This document shows, piece after piece, positions 43,738-54,800 of a stretch of 64,000 bases of DNA (within the stretch, counting starts at the first letter, position 1; every line of letters starts with the position of its first letter). A model generated the notes under the pieces. It did not search any database. It saw only the letters and a program-made list of their open reading frames with translations, and was not told where the DNA came from. The position numbers and the translations under genes are program-made. The DNA comes from Cynocephalus volans. Taxonomy: Eukaryota; Chordata; Mammalia; Dermoptera; Cynocephalidae. The stretch lies in assembly GCF_027409185.1 (NCBI RefSeq), contig NC_084463.1, positions 66,759,852 to 66,823,851 of the forward strand. Direction: 5' to 3'.

Positions 43738-44919
43738 ATGGCTTTGCCTAGAAACCAAAACCGCTGGTCCCAAGAGGACATCCTGACGCTACTAGAATGC
43801 ATGGAGAATAACCTGCCATCTGATGACAACCAGCACTTCAAGATAACCCAGTTGGTTCTGGACTGGGAAAAAATAGCTTTTAAAGACTTTTCTGGAGAAA
43901 TGGGCAAAATTCAAATGCTTAGAAATTTGTCAGAATTTGAGAAAGTCCTGCACTTTAAAAGAATTAGTCCTAGAAGCTAAGAAATGTATTAATAATTCAT
44001 TAAAAAAAAGGAGGAAAAACAGGGACTCCTCTAAGAAGCAAGCCCTTGACTGCTCACTTTTCAGTACTCCCAAATGTACTCTGAGCTCAGTTCTGCAAGC
44101 TGACCAAAGTCCTGTCAAAGAGTTCCCAATACAAACTGAAATATATTCAAGATTTATAGGAGAAACAGGAGTTTGAGGAAAAACTGGCTCAACTCACTGA
44201 AGACCACCCTGATATAGCCCAGAACTCTAAGAATATGCTATCCCTAAAAGGCACTTAACCAAAGCTCAGAAGTTCTAGGAATGTGTATGAACCAAAAGGT
44301 CCTTTTCAGAAAATTATGACTTTTCCAATAAGATGTGATTCCATAGAGAACCCAAGAAGTCCCCCATGAATGGATACCACATGTCCTACCAGGATTTGTG
44401 CCTGAGTATAGAGTTGAACTATGTACCCTTTTATGCATATGGTGGAGATGAGCAAACTTGGGCAGTGCATCCCACAGAGCCTGAAGGAACATTTTAAGAG
44501 CCAGTTTGAGGAGCTGCAGAAATAGCACATGGTGGACCTGGACCTCTGCTTCAGAGGTTTGTCTCAAGAGGAATATTCTGCATGAAAAGTGTCTTTTTCT
44601 ACTAAGCATAAGAACAGATCCAAGACAGGACGCTTGAACCCCAAGTTGGGATGGACAGATCTGCAGTCTCCATCAGCACAGTCCTGCAAGGAGGGCTTAC
44701 AGAAGTGCAGGCTCCAGGGGCAGATTCATCAGAGACTTTTTGGGTCAACTCTCATCCCTCATAGGGATCAGAAGAGAATAAGAAGGAAGGTGGGAAAGAG
44801 GACAAAGGACGAACTCCTCAGACACCAGCAGTGGGGATGAAGATGAAGATCATGGGTCTGAGGCTCCAGCTTATCTTCCTCAGGGGACACCTCAGACTCA
44901 GACTCCACCTGAGCTTTAG
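43738..44919 (+). pseudogene. UBTFL1: UBTFL1-type (UBTF-like HMG-box) retrocopy, disrupted
   Basis: Intronless. UBTF/UBTFL1 proteins are HMG-box nuclear factors; UBTFL1 is a retrogene active in early embryos in mouse. The N-terminus matches the family: MALPRNQNRWSQEDILTLLE at the ATG, then DWEKIAFKDFSGEM. A frame change at about residue 62 brings CTLKELVLEAKKC in another frame. Further on are KYIQDL, a stop, and EKQEFEEKLAQLTEDHPD (HMG-box 1 region), then KEHFKSQFEELQK followed by a stop (second box region). The acidic, serine-rich tail NSSDTSSGDEDEDHGSE ends at TAG 44,917-44,919. Several frameshifts and stops mean no protein of family length (about 390 residues) can be made. Its distance from the ARHGAP20-type gene is about 4 kb, tail to tail. 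Confidence 0.88.
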
Positions 44920-44999
44920 TGTATGCACAAAGGGTTGAACAGAGAGCTTTCCAGCAAAAGCCCAGGGCATCCATGTGAAAGGGAGAGGACCTCCTCCTG

Positions 45000-45960
45000 C
45001 CCATTTTTACTTCCCTGCTTTATTCCTTCCTTCTCCTCTTCCATACAAAGTAGAACAGGTTGGGAAAAAGGGAACTTGAAGCAGTACTCTCTATATCAGG
45101 TCCATAAACATGGGAGGAGGCAGCCCTCCTGAGAGAATATAAGTTTGAGCCATTATCCCCCCGCACCACCCAATACCACCCCCAGAGTAACTTCACACAA
45201 TTAAGGCTCTTTGGATAAACAATGAGATGATTGGATTGGGGGGGCCACATTGGATTAAACCAAATATTCCTGAAGCAAGAAACTTTGCATTCCTGATTTT
45301 CTACCTGCCAGAGGTGGTAGGACACCTATTACCCTGTGACTCCTCCCTTCTCTGTGGAACTGTCCTTTGGAACTCCTGCACTGAATCCAGGGTGGGGAAT
45401 ATTTGAGAGGTAAGGTAGGTGCCTCGAGAAAATTGCTGGAATCCTGATTAATTTTCTCTACTCCCTGAAGTAAGGAGTTGGCTATTCCCACAAGTGGGAG
45501 TGGGCAGAATCATGTAGGCAGCAATATTTCTATATGTGTATATATGTGTTAGCTCCCAATGAGACTTCTCACTAACTTCAAAGAAATGAGTATTAAAAAA
45601 TACTTACCTATACTAATTTAATGAACTCCTCCGTAGTATCAGTGCTTTATGACTTTGGGTACTACCTCTTTTGTAGTGTCTGCATTTATTCTGGGCAGAA
45701 GCTCCAAATCCTTCCTATTGCTCCAGGGCAAGTGAATCTCACACTTAGCATTGAGGATAGATAAAGGAATACATAGGTAGACACAAAGACAACTAAAAAG
45801 ATATAGAGATAGATACGTATACTACTCTGTTTTGTCTGTCTGTGGCATTGCTTTAATTATGTTCGTTACCTGTTGTGCTTGAAATTCTTAAAGCTACTGC
45901 CTTCTCTTTCTTTTTCCTCTGTTTTCATACTTCGTTCTCGTGAATATTTCATAACAAAAG
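45000..45960. other. No gene seen
   Basis: Short open frames only. The sequence just after the UBTFL1-type tail may be a 3' UTR of the retrocopied transcript, but I could not find a convincing A-rich retrocopy tail or target-site duplication. Confidence 0.5.
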
Positions 45961-45971
45961 TAGTGGTATCC

Positions 45972-46158
45972 TTTTTTTTTTTTTTTTTTGTCTTTTTGTG
46001 ACCGGTAAGGGGGATTGCAACCCTTGGCTTGGTGTCACCCACACCGCGCTCAGCCAGTGAGCACATCGGCCATTCCTATATACGATCCGAACCCGCGGCA
46101 CGAGTGCCGCTGCGCTCCCAAGCGCTGCACTCTCCCGAGTGCGCCACGGGGCTGGCCC
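45972..46158 (-). mobile_element. Dimeric tRNA-Ile-like SINE (CYN-type) with poly(A) tail
   Basis: The minus strand starts at about 46,158 with 'gggccagccccgtggcgcac' and runs through two tRNA-like monomers. Monomer 1 has an A-box-like 'gtggcgcactcgggagag' and a B box 'gcgggttcggatcg'. Monomer 2 has 'gtgctcactggctgagcg' and 'caagggttgcaatcc', and ends 'ttaccggtca' before an A-rich tail (the T run at 45,972-45,989). Both monomers resemble tRNA-Ile. The 10-bp duplication 'agtggtatcc' flanks it at 45,962-45,971 and 46,159-46,168. The architecture fits the CYN SINEs of colugos; no 7SL part is visible. Confidence 0.85.
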
Positions 46159-46514
46159 AGTGGTATCCTTTTTATATCTACTGTTCCAAGTGTTTACTTT
46201 GTTCCTAGATATTTTGGTGAATCATAGTGTTTTTCTCAGTTTCAGAAAACAATGGCAATGTTTATAATCTTTATATCTCAATTTTCTTTCTCTTTTCAAA
46301 TTGTTCTGGATTCTCCAAACACATGTTAAATAATGGCATTGATACTGACTTTTAGACTAATGAGTAGAGAACTTGTAACCATGAAAATCATGCTAATATA
46401 CACATTAAAATAAATTATAACATTATAAGAAAGTGCCTGTTTACTAATACTAATTTGCCTTAATGTATATTTTGTATCAACCTATCATCTATTAATGCAA
46501 CTTTTCCTTAGTGT

Positions 46515-47025
46515 ATTAGTCAAGTTTCTCCAGAGAAAAAGCACTGAGAGATTTTATAATTTTATATGTTGTGTATACTTGTATACATAATATGATTTAT
46601 AATAAGGAATTGGCTCACAACATTATGGAGACTAAGTCGTCTCACGATCTGCCATCTGCAAGCTGGAGGCCCCGGAAAATGCCAGTCATGAAACTTAGTC
46701 TGAATAGGAAGGGCTGACACGTAGGGAAGCAGGTAGTGTAAATCCCAGTGTAAGAACAGAAGATGAGGTGAATGTCCCAGTCCACCTGGAAGGCAGGAAA
46801 AGAAGGGGCGAATTCTTCGTTCCTCAGCCTTTTGCTCTATTTAAGCCCTCCATAAACTGGATGATGCCCACCCATATAGGGGAAGGCAACTTATATTACT
46901 GAATCTACTGATTCAAATGCTAATCTTGTCTTGAAACACCCTCATGGACATACTCAAAAATAATATTTAATTTGGGCACCCCATGGCAAATCAAATTGAA
47001 ATATAAAATTAACCATCATACTTAG
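46515..47025 (+). mobile_element. LTR-like repeat, sense copy
   Basis: Begins 'tgtattagtcaagtttctcc', has 'aaggaattggctcacaac' and 'ggatgatgcccacccat', and ends 'aaattaaccatca'. It is the same family as the antisense fragment ending at 25,757. The ends are fairly clear and the orientation is by its consensus. The family name is not certain. 47.03-48.4 kb has no gene I can see. Confidence 0.65.
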
Positions 47026-48438
47026 TACAGGCAATTGAAATAATGAATTACTTAATATTAAGTCCTCAATACATTCCATAATTAAACTCATTTGTTTATG
47101 CTGTAGAGAAAATATTCCTTTCTTAGGTCAGGAATATTATCTATGTAAGGCTTCCAGATATATTAAGTTGGCTACTTTCATTTTTCATGATCAAGATTTG
47201 TTTTTCCCAGAGTAATAAAATCTGAGGTGGGGAGGGGACGGTATACTTACTAAATATTATATTAAAGTGCATGGCCTTTCCACTCTCCTCCCCAGAAAAT
47301 GTAGTTAGGGGAGAACTTGAGGATAATCACTCACTGAACTGTTCCAAACACACAGACACTGAGACTAGACTGGATTAACATTTACTGTTTTGGTTTGCAG
47401 AAAATCAGAAAAACTGAATAGTAAATATGCAAGAGCTCACCTAGGTGCTGTAATGTGCCTGGCACCATGAAAGACCAGAGCAAGGGTAGATAACCTTTTT
47501 TTACCAGTGTTAATTGAGCTAGGGTCTTCGAGGAACTAGTAGGTAGAAGAGAAGAAATGAGATGGCAGAGTTATACAGTTCATACATTTAATGTTTATTG
47601 GCTGTCATTCATCAGGGTTTGCTTTTCGTCAAGTACAATAAACTCCTTGTTTCCTCAACTTGGCCTACTCAGTTTCCTTTCCTGCTTTCTATTTTGTGGT
47701 GATCTGTGTTCTCACCATAGTCATTTCCCTTTGTAGCATGAACTCTTCATGCCCCATGCTTCTATCATTCCTATAGTGACAAATCCCAGATTGAAGTACA
47801 GTCCATTTATCTACGGAAATTCAGATAAACCAATTTTCTCATCGAGATCTCCATCACAGAATTCATCCTACTTTTAAAACCTGATGCATCCTTGGCAATG
47901 AACCCACCAATTGCCCACCAACACAGTGAAGGTGACCTATCCTCTCAACACATAATCAGCAGGTGAGCCCCAGAAGGATGGCATAGAACTGCCAGGCTGT
48001 AGTAGGGTTTTAATAAAATTTCTTGATAATTACATTTTCTTCAGGTTTTGCTAGTTGTTACATACAGAAGATAGATTAGTGAAAGAGAAAATATAACTGC
48101 TGACAAATATTTTGACATCTAAAGAAAACAGGAAATAAGACATAAAGATCTTCAAAAGTTTTTTCTTAATTATATATATAGTGCAGGCTCAAATACATTT
48201 TTATGGTTTCTTTTACTAAAACCAATGTTTAAAACCCATTTTGAGTTTTTACTGAATAAACTGGCAGGAAAGTAAAATACAGGCATTTAGGATTCAGAAA
48301 TGACTAATACTTTTACTGCCTTTAAAGTCTTATAGGCAGTTTCAGTAGTATGCTAAATTAAGTATATGCTTTTATTATCTTTAAATTTGGGGGAATTTAT
48401 CAATTTTTATAAGAATTCCAGATGGCTGACACATTCAA

Positions 48439-48444
48439 TTTATT
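48439..48444 (-). terminator. Candidate polyadenylation signal of the ARHGAP20-type gene
   Basis: AATAAA on the minus strand, about 385 bp beyond the stop codon at 48,828. A second AATAAA lies near 48,370 on the same strand. Either would be a reasonable 3' end; which is used cannot be told from sequence alone. Confidence 0.4.
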
Positions 48445-48827
48445 TGGAAGATCCTGTTGTAGGTTGTGTAGCTTGTTTCCCTCTTTGACCTTAAACTTGC
48501 AAAATTAGCTTTAAAGACATAATTCTTTTTGCCTCAAAACCAGCAGATACCATAAGTCACATTTGCCACTAGGTAACAGTAAGGTATAGCTCAGGCTAAA
48601 AGTAAGATGACTGATTTAAATGGGGCTCTGCTTGTGATTTTACATCATGCATTTTCAAATTCATGAAAGTATTAGCAATAATTCATAAGTATTAGCAATA
48701 ATTATCCTTATGCTACCTATCCCAGATATCTTGTACAAAGGGGTCATAATAACTATCATCTTCATATTATTAGCCCAGTTCTTGTTCTCGTAGATGTTGG
48801 ATCCTCATTGTGGTTAAATGTCTTTGG

Positions 48828-51800
48828 TTAAATGTTTGGGCTGGCCATATCCTCCATTCTCTGATAGCCGGCTGAGGCTCTTCCCCAACGCAGAACTCTA
48901 GAAAAGCCCTCACCTACAAGCTTGACTTCCTTGTGGGACTTCATACACAGTTTGAGTGCGCTGTCTACTAGGCTGAATGGAGAGCTGCTGTGTCTCTCTG
49001 ATTCCTGGGAGGGAGAAGAATTATATGAATGGGTTGTCTGCACAGTACCAAGTCCTTCCACTGCCTTCATGGGCATGTCTTTCTGTCTCTCTTCCAGTGA
49101 GTTGGCTTCTGCAACACCAGAAGCATGAGGAGGTGGCTCTGAAAGTCCTTTTAGAGAACCTATTTTATTTTCCTCTGGCCTGGCTGCCTTTGCTTTCGTT
49201 TTGAGGGACCAGTTTCTCAAACTGGCTATACCATTTCTCAACCATGTGTTGAGGTGAAGAGTTATAGAACGCATTCGTGAATGCCACCCTACACTATCCT
49301 TATTTGTATTGACGAGGTGGCTGCTGCCCTGCCCTGATGACGGACCAGGCATTCCAGAAATGAAGTTGGAACTGCTAAAGTCAGAAGAAAGCTCTCCCTG
49401 TTTTCTTTGAGCCTGAAAATTGCAATCTATTGGAGAGGGAGTTTCAGTGGGTGTAAACACGGAATGTTCAGAAATCTGAGAAAAAGGACTGTCCTGACAG
49501 CTCGCTGATGAGCCAGATGCGGAAGTGCCTGGGGAGGATAAGCTGGAACAGCTAGTCTTTGGGCAAAGGCTTAATCTTTGGGGTAAAACCTTCTCAGAGT
49601 TTTGGTTTGTGGCACTACTCTTGCCCAACTCAATCCCCATGACCAAACTCTGATTAATAAGCTTTTGACCCTCCATTTGCAAAGACTTATGCTGTTTGAG
49701 ATAATCCTCCTCTCCCTGCAAGAGACCAGCTTCACAGCTGGTTTTATGTTGTTTCTTTGAATCAATCAACCTGAGATACATCAGTTTGCAGTGCTGGTTA
49801 TCTATGTTGGGCTCTGAGCAGTGCCAGTGTGTCCTTGAACTCTTGAGGGTACCTGTTGTGTGTGGCAGGGAGTATCCCGATGTATCTTCATCAAAGGGCT
49901 GGTTCCTGGAATGATCTTGTGAGGACATATGACGATATGATGCCACAGAAAAGGACACTGGCTTGGACTTAGGGAAAAGTTTTTCATGATTTCCTTCAGT
50001 ACCAGACATGCTTTTCTTCTTAATGTTTTGATTGGTGGCATTTTTCTTGCTGACATTAGTGCTTGTGACTGAGCTCTGTTTAAAACATATCTTGGACTTA
50101 GGGAAAAGTTTTTCATGATTTCCTTCAGTACCAGACATGCTTTTCTTCTTAATGTTTTGATTGGTGGCATTTTTCTTGCTGACATTAGTGCTTGTGACTG
50201 AACTCTGTTTAAAACATATCTTGGACTTAGGGAAAAGTTTTTCATGATTTCCTTCAGTACCAGACATGCTTTTCTTCTTAATGTTTTGATTGGTGGCATT
50301 TTCCTTGCTGACATTAGTGCTTGTGACTGAACTCTGTTTAAAACATATCTTGGACTTAGGGAAAAGTTTTTCATGATTTCCTTCAGTACCAGACATGCTT
50401 TTCTTCTTAATGTTTTGATTGGTGGCATTTTTTTTGCTGACATTAGTGCTTGTGACTGAACTCTGTTTAAAACATATCTTGGACTTAGGGAAAAGTTTTT
50501 CATGATTTGCTTCAGTACCAGACATGCTTTTCTTCTTAATGTTTTGATTGGTGGCATTTTCCTTGCTGACATTAGTGCTTGTGACTGAACTCTGTTTAAA
50601 ACATATCTTGGACTTAGGGAAAAGTTTTTCATGATTTGCTTCAGTACCAGACATGCTTTTCTTCTTAATGTTTTGATTGGTGGCATTTTCCTTGCTGACA
50701 TTAGTGCTTGTGACTGAACTCTGTTTAAAACATATCTTGGACTTAGGGAAAATTTTTTCATGATTTCCTTCAGTACCAGACATGCTTTTCTTCTTAATGT
50801 TTTGATTGGTGGCATTTTCCTTGCTGACATTAGTGCTTGTGACTGAACTCTGTTTAAAACATATCTTGGACTTAGGGAAAAGTTTTTCATGATTTCCTTC
50901 AGTACCAGACATGCTTTTCTTCTTAATGTTTTGATTGGTGGCATTTTCCTTGCTGACATTAGTGCTTGTGACTGAACTCTGTTTAAAACATATCTTGGAC
51001 TTAGGGAAAAGTTTTTCATGATTTCCTTCAGTACCAGACATGCTTTTCTTCTTAATGTTTTGATTGGTGGCATTTTTTTTGCTGACATTAGTGCTTGTGA
51101 CTGAACTCTGTTTAAAACATATCTTGGACTTAGAGAAAAGTTTTTCATGATTTGCTTCAGTACCAGACATGCTTTTCTTCTTAATGTTTTGATTGGTGGC
51201 ATTTTCCTTGCTGACATTAGTGCTTGTGACTGAACTCTGTTTAAAACATGTCTTATCCCCTTCCTGGAGAGATTGATTCTGCTTCAGATAATCCTCATCT
51301 TTTTGAGAGAAAATTGCAACATGGCTGGACTTGCGTAACTTTTTCTGATAAAACTCCTTGAGAGAGGAAAGCTTAGAATCTAGATAGTTGGTGCAGGGCT
51401 TCGAGCAGCGCCGGAGTCGACTCAGGGTTTTTGGAGCTTCTGTTGCATCTGAGGACAGGTAGCTGGGTGAGCACAAGTCAGATGGGGCACTGAAATGCTC
51501 CTGCAGTGGAAGGGCCTCTCTGTACATCACTATAGCAGTCATCAGCTTGGATTCAAGAGGCTGGTTCCTTTGAATGTCTTCATCTTTAGACTGGTCTAAG
51601 TCAAAGTCACTCAGGGTTAAAAAGCCTTCAACCTCAGGCTGGTCAAGGTCTTCCGTCTCAGGCTGCTCGAGGACATCAGCCTCAAGCTGGTCAGGGCCTT
51701 CGACCTGAGGCTGGTCAGGGTCCTCGGCCTCAGGCTGGTCAAGGCCTTTGACCTCAGGCTGGTCAAGGCCTTCGACCTCAGGCTGGTCAAGGCCTTCCAC

Positions 51801-54800
51801 TTCAGGCTGGTCAAGGCCTTCGGCCTCAGGCTGGTCAAGGTCTTCCATCTCAGGCTGGTCAAGGCCTTTGACCTCAGGCTGGTAATGGTCTTCCATCTCA
51901 GGCTGGTCAAGGCTTTCGACCTCAGGCTGGTCCAGGCCTTCCGCCTCAGGCTGATCAAGGTTTTCAGCCTCAGCCTGGTCAGGGCCTTCGGCCTCAGGCT
52001 GGTCAGGGCCTTCGACCTGAGGCTGGTCAAGGCCGTCCGCCTCAGACTGGTCAGTGCCTTCGGCCTCAGGCTGCTCAGTGCCTTTGGCCTCAGGCTGGTC
52101 AAGGCCTTTGGCCTGCGGATGGTCAGGGCCTTCGACCTCAGGCTGGTCAGGGTCTTCCATCTCAGGCTGGTCAAGGCCTTCCATCTCAGGCTGGTCAAGG
52201 CCTTCAGCCTCAGGCTCGTCAAGGCCTTCGACCTGAGACTGGTCAAGGCCTTCGGCCTCAGGATGGTCAAGGCCATCGGCCTCAGGCTGGTCAAGGTCTT
52301 TGACCTCAAGCAGGTCAGGGTCTTCTATCTCAGGCTGGTCAAGGCCTTTGGCCTCAGGCTGGTCAGGGCTTTCGGCCTCAGGCTCGTCAAGGCCTTCGAC
52401 CTCAGGCTGGTCAAGGCCGTCCTCCTCAGGCTGCTCAAGGCCTTCGACCTCAGGCTGGTCAGGGTCTTCCATCTCAGCCTGGTCAAGGCCTTCAGCCTCA
52501 GGCTTGTCGAGGCTTTCGGCCTCAGACTGGTCAGGGCCATCCACCTGAGGCTGGTCAGGGCCTTCAACCTCAGGCTGGTCAGGGTCTTCGGCCTGAGGCT
52601 GGTCAGGGTCTTTGACCTCAAGCTGGTCAGGGTCTTCTATCTCAGGCTGGTCAAGGCCTTTGGCCTCAGGCAGGTCAGGGCTTTCGGCCTCAGGCTGGTC
52701 AGGGTCTTCGGCCTCAGGCTGGTCAAGGCCTTCCAGCTCAGGCTGGTCAAGGCCTTCCGCCTCAGGCTGGTCAGGGCCTTCGACCTGAGGCTGGTCAGAG
52801 TCTTCGGCCTGAGGCTGGTCAGGGCCTTCAGCCAGAGGCTGGTCAGGGTTTTCGACCTCAAGCTGGTCAAGGTCTTCGATCTCAGGCTGCTCAAGGCCTT
52901 CGGCCTCAGGCTGCTCAAGGCCTTCGGCCTCAGGCTGCTCAAGGCCTTCGGCCTCAGGCTGGTAAGGGCTTTCGGCCTCAGACTGTTCAGGGCCTTTGGC
53001 CTGAGGCTGGTCAGGGCCTTCAACCTGAGGCTGGTAAGGGCCTTCGGCCTCTGGCTGGTCAAGGCCTTTGGCATCAGGCTGGTCAAGGTCTCCCATCTCA
53101 GGCTGGTCAAGGACTTCGACCTCAGGCTTGTCAAGGCCTTCCATCTCAGGCTGGTCAAGGCCTTCGGCCACAGGCTGGTCAAGGGTATCCACCTCAGGCT
53201 CATCAAGGCCTTCGACCTCAGGCTGGTCAAGGCCGTCCTCCTCAGGCTGGTCAAGGCCTTCGGCCTGAGGCTGGTCAGGGTCTTCGGCCTGAGGCTGGTC
53301 AAGGCCTTCCATCTCAGGCTGCTCAATGCCTTCGGCCTCAGGCTGGTCAGAGCCTACAACCTGAGGCTGTTCAGGGCCTTCGGCCTGAGGCTGGTCAGGG
53401 CCTTCAAACTGAGGCTGTTCAGGGCCTTCGGCCTCAGGCTGGTCAGGGCCTTCGGCCTCAGGCTGGTCAAGGTCTTCCATCTCAGGCTGGTCAAGGCCTT
53501 CGACCTCAGGCTGTTCAAGGCCATCGGCCTCAGGCTGGTCAAGGCCTTCCGCTTCAGGCTGGTCAAGGCCTTCCATTACAGGCAGGTCAAAGACTTCAGC
53601 CTCAGGCTGGTGAAGGCCTTTGACCTGAGGCTGGTAAAGGCCTTCGGCCTCAGGCTGGTCAGGGTCTTCCATCTCAGGCTGGTCAAGGCCTTTGGCCTCA
53701 GGCTGGTAAAGGTCTTCCATCTCAGGCTGGTCTAGGCCTTCAACCTCAGGCTGGTCAAGGCCTTCCGCCTCAGGCTGGTCAAGGCTTTTGGCCTCAGCCT
53801 GGTCAGGGCCTGCGGCCTCAGGCTGGTCAGGGCCTTCGACCTGAGGCTGGTCGGTGCCTTCAGCCTGAGGCTGGTCAGGGTCTTCGGCCTGAGGCTGGTC
53901 AGGGTTTTCGACCTCAACCTGGTCAGGGTCTTCGATCTCAGGCTGCTCAAGGCCTTCGGCCTCAGGCTGGTCAAGGCTATCCGCCTCAGGCTGCTCAAGG
54001 CCTTCGGCCTCAGGCTGGTCAAGGCTATCCGCCTCAGGCTGCTCAAGGCCTTCGGCCTCAGGCTGGTAAGGGCTTTCGGCCTCAGGCTGGTCAGAGCCTT
54101 CGACCTGAGGCTGTTCATGGCCTTCGGCCTGAGGCTGGTCAGGGCCTTCGACCTGAGACTGGTCAGCGCCTTCGGCCTCAGGCAGGTCAGGGCCTTCGGC
54201 CTCAGGCTGGTCAAGGCCTTCGGCCTCTGGCTGGTCAAGGCCTTCAGCCTCAGGCTGGTCAAGGTCTTCCATCTCAGGCTGGTCAAGGCCTTCGGCCTCA
54301 GGCTGGTCAAGGCTATCCGCCTCAGGCTGGTCAAGGCCTTTGACCTCGGGCTGGTCAAGGCCATCCACTTCAGGCTGGTCAAGGCCTTCGGCCTGAGGCT
54401 GGTCAGGGTCTTCGACCTCAAGCTGGTCAGGGTCTTCAATCTCAGGCTGCTCAAGTCCTTCGGCCTCAGGCTGGTCAGAGCCTTCGACCTGAGGCTGTTC
54501 AGGGCCTACGGCCTGAGGCTGGTCAGGGCCTTCGAACTGAGGCTGTTCAGGGCCTTCGGCCTGAGGCTGCTCAGGGCCTTCGGCCTCAGGGTGGTCAAGG
54601 CCATCGGCCTCCGGCTGGTCAAGGCCTTCCGCCTCAGGCTGGTCACGGCCTTCGGCCTGAGGCTGGTCAGGGTCTTCCATCTCACGCTGTTCAGGGCCTT
54701 CCATCTCAGGCTGATCAAGGTCTTCCATCTCAGGCTGGTCAAGGCCTTCGCCCTCAGGCTGGTCAAGGCCTTCGACCTCAGGCTGGTCAAGGCCTTCCGC

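Noticed and set aside
46000-46160. A tRNA-Ile gene
   Set aside because: The tRNA-like text is dimeric, mutated in the stems, followed by an A-tail and flanked by a target-site duplication: a SINE, not a tRNA gene.
49802-51217. Minus-strand 471-codon frame
   Set aside because: An alternative frame of the 10 x 129-bp array; 129 is divisible by three, so every frame repeats without stops. The ARHGAP20-type frame is the real one.
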